Assembly (NCBI RefSeq): GCF_002157685.2
Contig: NZ_AP026738.1
Coordinates: 682,001-746,000, forward strand
Length of the DNA: 64,000 bases
Direction: 5' to 3'
From: Comamonas thiooxydans
GTDB lineage: Bacteria; Pseudomonadota; Gammaproteobacteria; Burkholderiales; Burkholderiaceae_C
Shown here: positions 1 through 7,749 of the stretch, one piece after another
Numbering within the stretch: the first letter of the stretch is position 1
Layout of the letters: each line of letters starts with the position of its first letter
Notes under the pieces: model-generated
What the model was told of the DNA's origin: nothing
Database searches by the model: none
The model's input: the letters and a program-made list of their open reading frames with translations, nothing else
Translations under genes and position numbers: made by a program

Positions 1-915
1 GCCTTGATAGACCGCATCTTTGGCACGCAGGCACAGGAGGTGACGGCCAAGGAAGTACGCCAGCTGCGCCAGTCGCTCGAAAGAGTCCTCGGCCCGCGCG
101 AGGGCTGGGAGCTGGGTCTGCTGCGTGCCCTGTTCGATGCGCTGCTGGCCCGTGCCAGGCGCCGCCGCCGCACGGCCGACCATGAGCGCGTCTGGTTCAA
201 CCTTGCCGGCTGGTGTCTGCGCCCCGGCGTGGGTGCGGAACTCGATGGCTGGCGCATAGACCAGATCTGGGCCTTGTATGGCCAGGGCCTGGGTCATGCC
301 AAAGAGGCCGCCAACTGGACGGAGTGGTGGGTGTTCTGGCGCCGCGTGGCGGCGGGTCTGAACGAGGCCCGACAGATGGAGCTGCTCGAAGACGTGGCCG
401 GCCACATGCAGAAGGCCGTGCAGCAGAACACGCGCGGCAAATCCAGCCATGGCAGCTATGACGACATGTTGCGCCTGTTCGCGGCCATGGAGGCCGTGCC
501 CTGGCAGTACCGCCAGGAAATGGGGCAGTGGATGCTGCAGCGCCTCAGGCGCGAGGATGAAACCGTGCAGACCTGGTGGGCCATAGGCCGCCTGGCGGCA
601 CGCCAGTCGCTGGCCGCCAACGCCCATCTGGTGATGCCCCCCGAGGCGGCGCTGGAGTTTCTGAACGCCACGCTGGTCCAGGACTGGCGCAGGAACGAAA
701 CCGCCATGTTCGCTGCCGTGCAGATGGCCCGCATGACTGGCGACCGCGCGCGCGATCTGCCTGATGATGTGCGAGCACGGGTGCTGGAGAAGATGCGCGG
801 CAGCGGTGCCCCCGAGCGCTGGATGGCGATGGTCGAACAGGTGGTGCAGATGGAGGCCGAGGACCAGAAACGCAGCCTGGGGGATAGTTTGCCGCCGGGG
901 CTGGTGCTGCTGTGA
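1..915 (+). CDS. DnaK/Hsp70-related protein, C-terminal part (5' end outside window)
   Basis: The frame is open from the first base and no convincing start lies inside, so this is the 3' end of a longer gene; about 304 residues are visible. The segment has no ATPase motifs. It is helical and Trp/Arg-rich, and resembles the C-terminal domain (DUF3731) of long DnaK-related proteins, in which an N-terminal Hsp70 ATPase is followed by this extension. A chaperone role is family inference only. A hairpin at 986-1012 follows without a T-run, so termination there is doubtful. The call rests on remembered family resemblance. Confidence 0.6.
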   Translation, partial: ALIDRIFGTQAQEVTAKEVRQLRQSLERVLGPREGWELGLLRALFDALLARARRRRRTADHERVWFNLAGWCLRPGVGAELDGWRIDQIWALYGQGLGHAKEAANWTEWWVFWRRVAAGLNEARQMELLEDVAGHMQKAVQQNTRGKSSHGSYDDMLRLFAAMEAVPWQYRQEMGQWMLQRLRREDETVQTWWAIGRLAARQSLAANAHLVMPPEAALEFLNATLVQDWRRNETAMFAAVQMARMTGDRARDLPDDVRARVLEKMRGSGAPERWMAMVEQVVQMEAEDQKRSLGDSLPPGLVLL

Positions 916-1110
916 AGAGGCCGTGCCGCTGCGGGCAGGCGTGGGGTCACGGCATTTGCAGGAGGCTGCCACTGCCAAACGCGATGGCCGAACAGTGAGC
1001 GCTGTTCAGGCCGCCCGACCAGCGATGCAAGAATGGCCTGTTGCATGGGACGACAGGCCGGCATGGAGGGCTGGCAGCATCCATGTCCACCACCACAGGA
1101 AATGATTGCC

Positions 1111-2139
1111 ATGAAGTTTGAAGAAGCTGCGCGCACCGAGATGGCGCGAAACGCTGTTTTTATCTCCGGAACCCGACGCCGCCCGCTGCTGCTGGCGGCG
1201 CTGGCCGCCGTGGTGGCTGCTCCTCTGACGCAAGCCCTGGCGCAGGGCGGCAACTGGCCTGCCAAGCCGATTACCTTTGTCGTGCCCCAGGCACCGGGCG
1301 GTGCCAACGATGTGATTGCGCGTGCCGTGGCGCAGGGGCTGGAGAATTCGCTGGGCCAGCCCGTCATCGTGGAAAACCGCGCCGGCGCCAACGGTAATCT
1401 GGGCACGGGCCAGGTGGCGCGCAGCGCGGCCGACGGCTACACCTTTCTCGTGACGGCGCAAAGCGCCTACACCATCAATCCGGCGCTGTATTCCAGGGTG
1501 CCGTTCGATCCCATCAAGGATTTCACTCCCGTGATGCAACTGGCCGTCGCGCCTTATCTGCTGGTGGTGAATCCGAGCTTTCCGGCCAGGAACCTGGACG
1601 AGCTGGTGGCCTATGCCAAGGCGCATCCGGGCAAGGTGGAATACGCTTCTGCTGGCAACGGCACGCTCAACCATCTGCTGGGCGAGATGCTGAAAAAGCA
1701 GAAGAACGTGAACCTGCTGCATGTGCCTTACAAGGGAGCGTCGGCCGCCGCCACCGATGTGGTGGCCGGCCAGTTGCCGGTGACCTTCGGCAGCTTTCCC
1801 GGCGTGATGCCTTTTGTCAGCAGCGGCAAGCTGCGCGTGCTGGGCGTGGCGTCCGACAGGCCGACCTCGCTGGCGCCCGAGATCCCCGTGCTGGGCAAGG
1901 GACTGGCCGTGACCAGCTGGTACGGCTTGTTTGCGCCGGCCGGTACGCCGCAGCCCGTGGTGGACAAGCTCTATCAGGCCGTGAAGACCGTGCTGGCCAG
2001 GCCCGAGATGGCCGAGCGCCTCAAGACTCTGGGCGCCGAGCGCGTGGAGTCCACGCCGCAAAGCTTCAAGGCCATGCTGCCGGCCGAGCTGGCGTACTGG
2101 AAGCAGGTGGTCAAGGACTCAGGCGCGCATATCGACTGA
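1111..2139 (+). CDS. Bug/TctC-family periplasmic substrate-binding protein
   Basis: Predicted 342-residue secreted binding protein of the tripartite tricarboxylate transporter receptor family. The N-terminus has basic residues and a hydrophobic Leu/Ala stretch ending in an ALAQ-type cleavage site near residue 45. The mature protein starts with the typical WPAKPITFVVPQAPGG segment and later has the LLHVPYKG motif of Bug proteins. ATG 1111 is chosen because AGGA at 1097-1100 sits at good spacing; ATG 1102 and 1141 are also in frame. No TctA/TctB membrane genes are adjacent, so it is one of the orphan Bug proteins abundant in Burkholderiales. The ligand cannot be read from sequence. Confidence 0.85.
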   Translation: MKFEEAARTEMARNAVFISGTRRRPLLLAALAAVVAAPLTQALAQGGNWPAKPITFVVPQAPGGANDVIARAVAQGLENSLGQPVIVENRAGANGNLGTGQVARSAADGYTFLVTAQSAYTINPALYSRVPFDPIKDFTPVMQLAVAPYLLVVNPSFPARNLDELVAYAKAHPGKVEYASAGNGTLNHLLGEMLKKQKNVNLLHVPYKGASAAATDVVAGQLPVTFGSFPGVMPFVSSGKLRVLGVASDRPTSLAPEIPVLGKGLAVTSWYGLFAPAGTPQPVVDKLYQAVKTVLARPEMAERLKTLGAERVESTPQSFKAMLPAELAYWKQVVKDSGAHID

Positions 2140-2152
2140 AGGGGACGACAGC

Positions 2153-2578
2153 TTGTTGACACATCCGGCTACTGCTGGACCCTTTCGTCGCTCACGGATG
2201 GGATTGACCCTGCTCATTGCGGCGGTCATCGCCATCGGGCTGGCCTCGCGCCGGGGCTATGTGCCCTTTCCCGCCTGGCTGGGCAACTATCCGGGCGATG
2301 CGCTCTGGGCCTGGGTGGTGCTGCTGTGCGTGGCCTGGCTGCGGCCGGCTATCACGCGCGGCAAGCTCATGGCCTGCTCCCTGGTCATCGCCTTTGCCAT
2401 CGAGTTCCTGCAGCTCTATCAGGCCCCCTGGATGCAGGCCCTGCGCGCCAACAAGCTGGCCTATCTGGTGCTGGGCAATGGCTTCGATCCCCTGGATCTG
2501 CTGGCCTATGTTGTGGGCATCGGTGTGGGCGCCATGGTGGACCGGCTCTGGGAGAGGCCGCAGCGTCGCCTCGCCTGA
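2153..2578 (+). CDS. DUF2809 family small membrane protein
   Basis: A 141-residue protein with about four hydrophobic segments and the family-typical RRGYVPFPAWLGNYPGDALWA region near residues 33-53, followed by FAIEFLQLYQ and a C-terminal DPLDLLAYVVGIGVGA helix. TTG 2153 is taken as start because AAGGGGA lies about 8 bases upstream; ATG 2198 is the alternative and would remove 15 residues. It starts 13 bases after the Bug gene and may be cotranscribed. Function is unknown for the family; inner-membrane location is inferred from hydrophobicity. Confidence 0.7.
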   Translation: MLTHPATAGPFRRSRMGLTLLIAAVIAIGLASRRGYVPFPAWLGNYPGDALWAWVVLLCVAWLRPAITRGKLMACSLVIAFAIEFLQLYQAPWMQALRANKLAYLVLGNGFDPLDLLAYVVGIGVGAMVDRLWERPQRRLA

Positions 2579-2635
2579 GATGGCATGAAATGTGCTGGTC
2601 GTCCATGGCATCAACATGACGACAAGCACTACCCC

Positions 2636-3910
2636 ATGAAAACGCCTCTGCACTATCTGGTGGCTGCAAGGCAAAGCGAGATCGCCGAGCTGGAACAGAT
2701 CAGCCGCGCCAGCAGCCTGGTGGCGAGCGTATCCGAGCTCGTCCATGCGCTGCAAAAAGAGCGCGGTCTCTCGAATATCTTTCTGGTCAGCGGCGGAGCA
2801 CAGGCGCAGCAGAGCCTGCTCGATCATGGCCGGCATGTCGACCAGGTCATGGAGCGGGTCTGCCTCGCGCTTGAAGAGCTGGGCGCGCGGGCGCCAGGTG
2901 CGCATGGCGCTCGCCTGTTCAATGCGATCGCCAATGCGCTGCAAGGCTTTGAAGCCCTGCCGCTGCTGCGCCGCCGGCGCGATGGGCTGGAGCTCAGTGC
3001 CGAGGATTGCACGCAGGCGCTGATCCGCATGATTGCGGCCTGCCTGACCGTGGTGTTCGAGGCGGCGGACAGCGCTTGCGATCCCGATATCGCGAAATTG
3101 CTGGTGGCGCTGTTTCATTTCATGCAGGGCAAGGAACTGGCGGGCCAGGAGCGCGCCACAGGGGTCGCGGCGTTTACGGCAGGGGTCGGCAGGACGGAGC
3201 GTCAGCGCCATTGGCTGCATCTGATCGAGTCGCAGGAGCGCTGCTTTCAGGTGTTTGCAGACTTCGCCAGCCCTTCGGGGATGCAGCGCTGGCAGCAGCA
3301 ATGCGGGGCCTGTCCTGATATGACGGTGATCGAGCGGCTGCGCCGCCTGGGCTGCACGGCCGGTGACGGCCTGGCGCTGGACCGCAGCCTGAGCTCGCCT
3401 TGGTTCGAAGCCTGTTCCAGCCGGCTCGATGCCATGCACCAGATTGAGGCATTCCTGGCCGAGGAGCTGCAGGCCCAATGTCTGCGCAAGCTGGAGCAGG
3501 CCGGCGCCGCGCTCTGCCAGCAACTGGCGCTTCTGGAGATGCAGCCGCAGCCGGGGGCTCGCGCCGAAGCGGCTGCGGCCTTTCTGGGGGGCACGCAGTC
3601 AGCCGCCTCCTTGCCTGCGGAGGGCGCATACGGGCTGCAGCTTGAGAAGAGCATTGTCTTGCTGGTGCAGGAGCAGTCCATGCGGCTGCAGGACATGCAG
3701 ACCGAAATCGACAAGGCACGCGCCACGCTCAAGGAGCGCAAGACCATAGAGCGGGCCAAGGGCGTGCTGATGAACTACCGCCAGCTCAGCGAGGGCGAGG
3801 CCTACAAGCTGATCCGCCAGACGGCCATGAACCAGAACCGGCGCATGCTGGATGTGGCCGAGGCGATTCTGTCCACGGTGGACCTGCTGCCGGGCAGCAC
3901 CAATTCATAG
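2636..3910 (+). CDS. nasR: NIT-ANTAR nitrate-responsive transcription antiterminator (NasR type)
   Basis: A 424-residue regulator. The N-terminal two thirds is a nitrate/nitrite-sensing NIT domain, with the diagnostic LVHALQKERGLSNIFL stretch near residues 35-50. The C-terminal ~65 residues form an ANTAR RNA-binding domain (ERKTIERAKGVLMNYRQLSE, then a second and third helix). In Klebsiella NasR, nitrate binding lets ANTAR bind a two-hairpin leader RNA and prevent termination ahead of the nas genes. The same arrangement is here: two leaders with matching hairpins lie at 4026-4125 and 7539-7647. ATG 2585 is an in-frame alternative start adding 17 residues; 2636 fits the family N-terminus better. 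It lies on the same strand directly upstream of its predicted target. Confidence 0.88.
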   Translation: MKTPLHYLVAARQSEIAELEQISRASSLVASVSELVHALQKERGLSNIFLVSGGAQAQQSLLDHGRHVDQVMERVCLALEELGARAPGAHGARLFNAIANALQGFEALPLLRRRRDGLELSAEDCTQALIRMIAACLTVVFEAADSACDPDIAKLLVALFHFMQGKELAGQERATGVAAFTAGVGRTERQRHWLHLIESQERCFQVFADFASPSGMQRWQQQCGACPDMTVIERLRRLGCTAGDGLALDRSLSSPWFEACSSRLDAMHQIEAFLAEELQAQCLRKLEQAGAALCQQLALLEMQPQPGARAEAAAAFLGGTQSAASLPAEGAYGLQLEKSIVLLVQEQSMRLQDMQTEIDKARATLKERKTIERAKGVLMNYRQLSEGEAYKLIRQTAMNQNRRMLDVAEAILSTVDLLPGSTNS

Positions 3911-3994
3911 CCTTGACAGTGCCGTGTTTGTTGCGCTGCACCAAATATGGGCCAGAAACGGGGTCGCACAGCCTGCTCCGCCTCTGATCAAGGT

Positions 3995-4011
3995 CTGGCA
4001 TGGTTTGTGCA
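3995..4011 (+). promoter_or_regulatory. sigma-54 promoter of nrtA unit
   Basis: The sequence CTGGCATGGTTTGTGCA keeps the essential GG (3997-3998) and GC (4009-4010) at the correct spacing and differs from the consensus at two other positions. Counting from the -12 C places the transcript start near 4022, just ahead of the first leader hairpin. Nitrogen control through NtrC would be expected, as in Klebsiella nas; no enhancer site was identified. Confidence 0.7.
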
Positions 4012-4021
4012 TGACTGTTGA

Positions 4022-4125
4022 TGTCAAGCAGACCAAAGGCGGTCGCGCTTAAAGCGTTATTACGAGTGACCTGGGACAACGGCGTCCTTTTCTCCTCACA
4101 CCCGGGGAGGGAAGGGCGCCTTTTT
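4022..4125 (+). promoter_or_regulatory. ANTAR-target leader RNA with intrinsic terminator (attenuator) ahead of nrtA
   Basis: Hairpin P1: arm 4031-4034 GACC, hexaloop 4035-4040 AAAGGC, arm 4041-4044 GGTC, extended by AAGC 4026-4029 with GCTT 4047-4050. Hairpin P2: 4073-4077 GGGAC, hexaloop 4078-4083 AACGGC, 4084-4087 GTCC. Both loops have A at position 1 and G at position 4, the ANTAR recognition rule. The terminator has arms 4081-4095 and 4106-4120, 15 pairs counting G-U, then TTTTT at 4121-4125. Its 5' arm overlaps the P2 loop and 3' arm, so P2 and the terminator cannot coexist. Predicted: nitrate-bound NasR stabilises P1-P2 and allows read-through. Confidence 0.88.
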
Positions 4126-4169
4126 GTTTTCCGGATCGCCTTCACCACGATTCTTGATGGAGTTTTCTC

Positions 4170-5441
4170 ATGAGCCAGCGCCTTTCTTTGACTACTGCTC
4201 CCGTGCCGGAGCCCGTATCTGCCGGTGGCCGGCGTGAGTTTCTGCGCGTGGCCGGCGCCGCCGCCCTCTATGGCACGCTGGGCCACCATGGCGCCTGGGC
4301 CGCAGGCTCCGACGCGCCGGAGAAGAAAGAGGTCAAGATCGGCTTCATCCCGCTGACCGATTGCGCCAGCGTGGTCATGGCCTCGGTGCTGGGCCTGGAC
4401 CAGAAATACGGCGTGAAGATCGTTCTCAGCAAGGAAGCGAGCTGGGCCGGCGTGCGCGACAAGCTGGTCAACGGCGAGCTGGACTTCGCCCATGTGCTCT
4501 ACGGCCTGGTCTACGGCCTGCATCTGGGCGTTGGCGGCCCCAAGAAGGACATGGCGGTGCTCATGGGGCTGAACAACAACGGCCAGGCGATCACGCTGTC
4601 CAAGGCCCTGGCCGACAAGGGTGCGGTCGACGGAGCCAGCCTGGCCAAGGTCATGGCCAGGGAAAAACGCGAATACACGTTTGCCGGGACCTTCCCCACC
4701 GGCACCCATGCCATGTGGATGCATTACTGGCTGGCGGCTGCGGGCATCAACCCTTTGTCCGATGCCAAGCTGATCACCGTGCCGCCGCCCCAGATGGTGG
4801 CCAATATGCGCGTGGGCAATATGGATGGCTTCTGCGTGGGCGAACCCTGGAACCATCGCGCCATCATGGATGGCATAGGCATCACCGCCAACACCACGCA
4901 GGACATCTGGAAGGACCATCCCGAAAAGGTGCTGGGCACCACGGGCGAGTTCGCTCAGAAGAATCCCAATACCTGCCGCGCCGTGATGATGGCGATTCTC
5001 GAGGCCGGTCGCTGGATCGACGCCAGCCTGCAGAACAAGACGAAGATGGCCGAGACCGTGGCCCAGAAGTCGTACATCAACACCAGTGTGGACGCCATCA
5101 ATCAGCGCATTCTGGGCCGCTACCAGAACGGCCTGGGCAAGACCTGGGACGACCCCAACCACATGAAGTTCTTCAACGACGGGGCTGTGAACTTCCCCTA
5201 TCTGTCGGACGGCATGTGGTTCCTCACCCAGCACAAGCGCTGGGGTCTGCTCAAGGCCCATCCCGACTATCTGTCTGTGGCCAAGCAGATCAATCGCATC
5301 GACCTCTACCAGCAGGCGGCAAGCCAGCTCAAGGTCAGCGTGCCCAAAGATGTGCTGCGCACCAGCAAGCTGATCGACGGCGTGGTGTGGGACGGCAAGA
5401 ACCCTGCCCAGTACGCCGACAGCTTCAAGATCAAGGCCTGA
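4170..5441 (+). CDS. nrtA: nitrate ABC transporter substrate-binding protein (NrtA/NasF family)
   Basis: A 423-residue periplasmic protein with a twin-arginine signal (RREFLRVAGAAALYG, residues about 21-35) and cleavage after the AWA near residue 45. The mature part begins KKEVKIGFIPLTDCASVVMA, typical of CmpA/NrtA nitrate or bicarbonate binding proteins, and contains the long insertion ending at YQNGLGKTWDDPNHMKFFND. It would capture nitrate and deliver it to the permease encoded 26 bases downstream. Nitrate rather than bicarbonate or cyanate is inferred from the neighbouring nitrate and nitrite reductases and the nitrate-responsive leader. A GGAG lies about 8 bases before the ATG. Confidence 0.92.
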   Translation: MSQRLSLTTAPVPEPVSAGGRREFLRVAGAAALYGTLGHHGAWAAGSDAPEKKEVKIGFIPLTDCASVVMASVLGLDQKYGVKIVLSKEASWAGVRDKLVNGELDFAHVLYGLVYGLHLGVGGPKKDMAVLMGLNNNGQAITLSKALADKGAVDGASLAKVMAREKREYTFAGTFPTGTHAMWMHYWLAAAGINPLSDAKLITVPPPQMVANMRVGNMDGFCVGEPWNHRAIMDGIGITANTTQDIWKDHPEKVLGTTGEFAQKNPNTCRAVMMAILEAGRWIDASLQNKTKMAETVAQKSYINTSVDAINQRILGRYQNGLGKTWDDPNHMKFFNDGAVNFPYLSDGMWFLTQHKRWGLLKAHPDYLSVAKQINRIDLYQQAASQLKVSVPKDVLRTSKLIDGVVWDGKNPAQYADSFKIKA

Positions 5442-5467
5442 GGCCGCCACCTTAACGGAGAACCATC

Positions 5468-6460
5468 ATGGTCAGTGCCGTACTTCACTCACCGCTCGAA
5501 CTCGATCCCCCGCACGATCCGCAACTGGCAGCCCAGGCGGCCAATGATGCGCTGCTCGAAGCCTCAAAAGAGATAGCCGCTGGCACAGAACTTGTAAAGG
5601 CTGAAGTGCAAAAAGATATCAAACCCAAAGCGATAGCCACGGCTCCGGTTGCGGTGGCACCCAGCCGCTTGCGCCAATGGGCTGAACAGCTATTTGGTCA
5701 GGTCCTGCCTCCGGTGCTGGGGCTGGCGCTGCTGGTCGGCCTGTGGTCGCTGGTATCGAGCAGTACAGGCAAGAGCATTCCGACCCCGGCCGAGACCTGG
5801 GAGCAGGCCTTGCAGGTGTTCAGCGATCCCTTCTACCGCAACGGACCCAATGACCAGGGCGTGGGCTGGAATGTGCTGTCCTCGCTGCAGCGCGTGGCCC
5901 TGGGTTTCGGTCTGGCGGCACTGGTCGGCATTCCTTTGGGCTTCGTGATCGGGCGCTTCGGCTTTCTGTCGCGCATGTTCAATCCCTTGATCAGTCTGCT
6001 GCGTCCGGTGTCGCCGCTGGCCTGGCTGCCGATCGGCCTGCTGGTGTTCAAGGGCGCCAATCCGGCAGCCATCTGGACCATCTTCATCTGCTCGATCTGG
6101 CCCATGGTCATCAACACCGCCGTGGGCGTGCAGCGTGTGCCCCAGGACTATATGAATGTGGCGCGCGTGCTCAATCTGTCGGAGTGGAAGATCGCCACCA
6201 CCATTCTGTTTCCTGCCGTGCTGCCCTATATGCTGACCGGCGTGCGCCTGGCCGTGGGCACGGCCTGGCTGGTGATCGTGGCCGCCGAGATGCTGACGGG
6301 CGGCGTGGGCATAGGTTTCTGGGTCTGGGACGAGTGGAACAACCTCAACGTCAAGAACATCATCATCGCCATCTTCGTGATCGGCATCGTGGGCCTGGTG
6401 CTGGAGTGGGCCCTGGTCAAGCTGGCTTCGGCCTTTACGTTTGAAGAGGTCAAGACTTAA
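5468..6460 (+). CDS. nrtB: nitrate ABC transporter permease
   Basis: A 330-residue inner-membrane permease of the BPD_transp_1 family with about six membrane segments from residue 75 onward. The cytoplasmic EAA-type loop is near RVPQDYMNVARVLNLSEWK, and GTAWLVIVAAEMLTGGVGIGFW is typical of NrtB/SsuC-like permeases. The first ~70 residues are a hydrophilic Lys/Ala-rich extension. Part of it (about codons 35-60) is encoded by DNA that resembles the repeat found at 35905-35945, so the extension may be partly a captured repeat. CGGAG precedes the ATG. It is the second gene of the nrtA unit. Confidence 0.9.
   Translation: MVSAVLHSPLELDPPHDPQLAAQAANDALLEASKEIAAGTELVKAEVQKDIKPKAIATAPVAVAPSRLRQWAEQLFGQVLPPVLGLALLVGLWSLVSSSTGKSIPTPAETWEQALQVFSDPFYRNGPNDQGVGWNVLSSLQRVALGFGLAALVGIPLGFVIGRFGFLSRMFNPLISLLRPVSPLAWLPIGLLVFKGANPAAIWTIFICSIWPMVINTAVGVQRVPQDYMNVARVLNLSEWKIATTILFPAVLPYMLTGVRLAVGTAWLVIVAAEMLTGGVGIGFWVWDEWNNLNVKNIIIAIFVIGIVGLVLEWALVKLASAFTFEEVKT
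5563..5630 (+). repeat. intragenic copy of the AGCT/GCGCTT hairpin repeat inside nrtB
   Basis: Read on the minus strand, this stretch ends with a segment matching the 3' end of the repeat between the two cphA genes at about 18 of 21 positions (GCCAGCGGCTATCTCTTTTGA against GTCAGCAGCTATATCTTTTGA, with one extra base). It is more AT-rich than the surrounding gene. It is translated in frame as part of the NrtB N-terminal extension. Confidence 0.4.
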
Positions 6461-6467
6461 CCCACCC

Positions 6468-6545
6468 CTGAGCCGCGCCTTCGGGCGCGTCACCCCCTCA
6501 AGGGGGCACCACCGGTGGCCCGGCAAAGCCGGCGCCACGGTGGCC
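6468..6545. repeat. REP-like palindromic element between nrtB and nrtD
   Basis: Several nested inverted repeats occupy most of the gap between the permease and ATPase genes: a GCGCC/GGCGC hairpin near 6475-6492, CCCCCTC/AGGGGG near 6492-6508, then a CCGGTGG..CCACGGTGG region. It resembles the copies at 10300-10390 and 33215-33296. Such elements inside an operon may affect message stability; this is inference. Confidence 0.6.
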
Positions 6546-6569
6546 TCGGAAAAAAGCAAGGAGTACCTC

Positions 6570-7382
6570 ATGCATACATCTCTCAGCACCAAGTACATCG
6601 AGATCCACGGGGTGGAGCAGACCTTCAAGACGGCCAAGGGACTGTTTCCCGCACTGCGCGACATCAATCTGAACATTGCCAAGGGCGAGTTCGTCAGTCT
6701 CATCGGGCACTCGGGCTGCGGCAAGTCGACGCTGCTCAATCTGATTGCCGGCCTGACCATTCCCACGGGCGGTGCATTGCTGTGCGCCAACAAGGAAATC
6801 AAGGGCCCCGGGCCCGAGCGCGCGGTGGTCTTCCAGAACCATTCGCTGCTGCCCTGGCTGAGCTGCTGGGGCAATGTGCACCTCGCTGTGGAGCGTGTCT
6901 TCGGCAAGCGCGAAAGCAAGGCACAGCTGGCGCAGCGCACCGATGCGGCGCTGGCCATGGTGGGCCTCAGCCATGCGGCGCAAAAGCGCCCCGGCGAAAT
7001 CTCGGGCGGCATGAAGCAGCGCGTGGGCATTGCCCGTGCCCTGTCCATGGAGCCCCAGGTGCTGCTCATGGACGAGCCCTTCGGCGCTCTCGATGCCCTG
7101 ACGCGTGCCAAGCTGCAGGACGAGTTGCTGGAGATCGTGGCACGCACCCAGAGCACCGTGGTGATGGTCACGCACGATGTGGACGAGGCCGTGCTGCTGT
7201 CCGACAAGATCGTGATGATGACCAACGGTCCCGCTGCCACGATTGGCGAGGTGCTGCATGTGGAACTGCCACGCCCGCGCAGCCGGGTGGAGCTGGCTGA
7301 GGATGCCCGCTATCAGAGCTACCGCAAGGCCGTGATCGACTTTCTCTACACGCGTCAGGGCCACGTGGAAAAAGCGGCCTGA
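6570..7382 (+). CDS. nrtD: nitrate ABC transporter ATP-binding protein
   Basis: A 270-residue ABC ATPase with Walker A GHSGCGKST (about residues 46-54), the Q-loop in VVFQNHSLLPWLS, signature ISGGMKQRVGIARAL and Walker B VLLMDEPFGALD followed by the H-loop VMVTHDVDEA. It is the short NasD/NrtD type without a fused binding-protein domain. ATG 6570 is preceded by AAGGAG (6557-6562); longer in-frame starts upstream would run into the repeat element and are rejected. It completes the importer, probably as a homodimer driving two NrtB subunits. Confidence 0.92.
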   Translation: MHTSLSTKYIEIHGVEQTFKTAKGLFPALRDINLNIAKGEFVSLIGHSGCGKSTLLNLIAGLTIPTGGALLCANKEIKGPGPERAVVFQNHSLLPWLSCWGNVHLAVERVFGKRESKAQLAQRTDAALAMVGLSHAAQKRPGEISGGMKQRVGIARALSMEPQVLLMDEPFGALDALTRAKLQDELLEIVARTQSTVVMVTHDVDEAVLLSDKIVMMTNGPAATIGEVLHVELPRPRSRVELAEDARYQSYRKAVIDFLYTRQGHVEKAA

Positions 7383-7403
7383 GCCCTGGCCTGATATCTG
7401 CAG

Positions 7404-7430
7404 CATGGCGCCCCGGGGCGCCATGTTTGT
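7404..7430 (+). terminator. terminator after nrtD
   Basis: A perfect 11-base inverted repeat (CATGGCGCCCC at 7404-7414 with its complement at 7415-7425), folding with a CCGG-type tip, is followed by TTTGTTT. It separates the importer unit from the nirB unit, consistent with the new sigma-54 promoter at 7511. Confidence 0.75.
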
Positions 7431-7510
7431 TTGGTGCACAGCAAAGCGGCGCACAGGCACAAAGATGGTGCACATCGTCCCGGTCGGCTGCATTCCGCGA
7501 GACGGCAGAG

Positions 7511-7527
7511 CTGGCACGGCAATTGCA
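7511..7527 (+). promoter_or_regulatory. sigma-54 promoter of nirB unit
   Basis: CTGGCACGGCAATTGCA matches the -24/-12 consensus at every specified position (GG 7513-7514, GC 7525-7526). The transcript start is predicted near 7538. The next hairpin begins one or two bases later, the same geometry as in the nrtA leader. This is the strongest promoter in the window by consensus match. Confidence 0.88.
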
Positions 7528-7537
7528 TGTTTCCTGT

Positions 7538-7647
7538 CGTGGCCAAGGTCGGCCACCGGGTGATGGTGCAAGGCTGGATCAGAACCCAAAAGACAAAGAC
7601 GTCTACATGCTCATGCAAGTCATGAGGCATGCAGACGTCTTTTTTTG
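7538..7647 (+). promoter_or_regulatory. second ANTAR-target leader RNA with intrinsic terminator, ahead of nirB
   Basis: P1: GTGGCC 7539-7544, hexaloop AAGGTC 7545-7550, GGCCAC 7551-7556. P2: AGAC 7591-7594, hexaloop AAAGAC 7595-7600, GTCT 7601-7604. Both loops again have A at position 1 and G at 4. The terminator uses 7598-7615 (GACGTCTACATGCTCATG) against 7621-7639, with one bulged G and one mismatch, then seven T at 7640-7646. Its 5' arm overlaps the P2 loop and 3' arm. With the rest of 7383-7749 (terminator, promoter, about 100 bases of untranslated leader) this explains the only gene-free stretch over 300 bases. Confidence 0.88.
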
Positions 7648-7749
7648 TTGCCGGGCCGTCTCAGGACACAGGCGCTTCCTCGGAGGTGCAGCTGCCAAAC
7701 GCAGGGGTTCTGGGCGGGAGGCCTTTTTCGCAAGCCCACGGGGACTCAG

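Noticed and set aside
986..1012. Hairpin GGCCGAACAG/CTGTTCAGGCC after the DnaK-related gene as a terminator
   Set aside because: The stem is good but no T-run follows, so it is noted only and not listed as a terminator.
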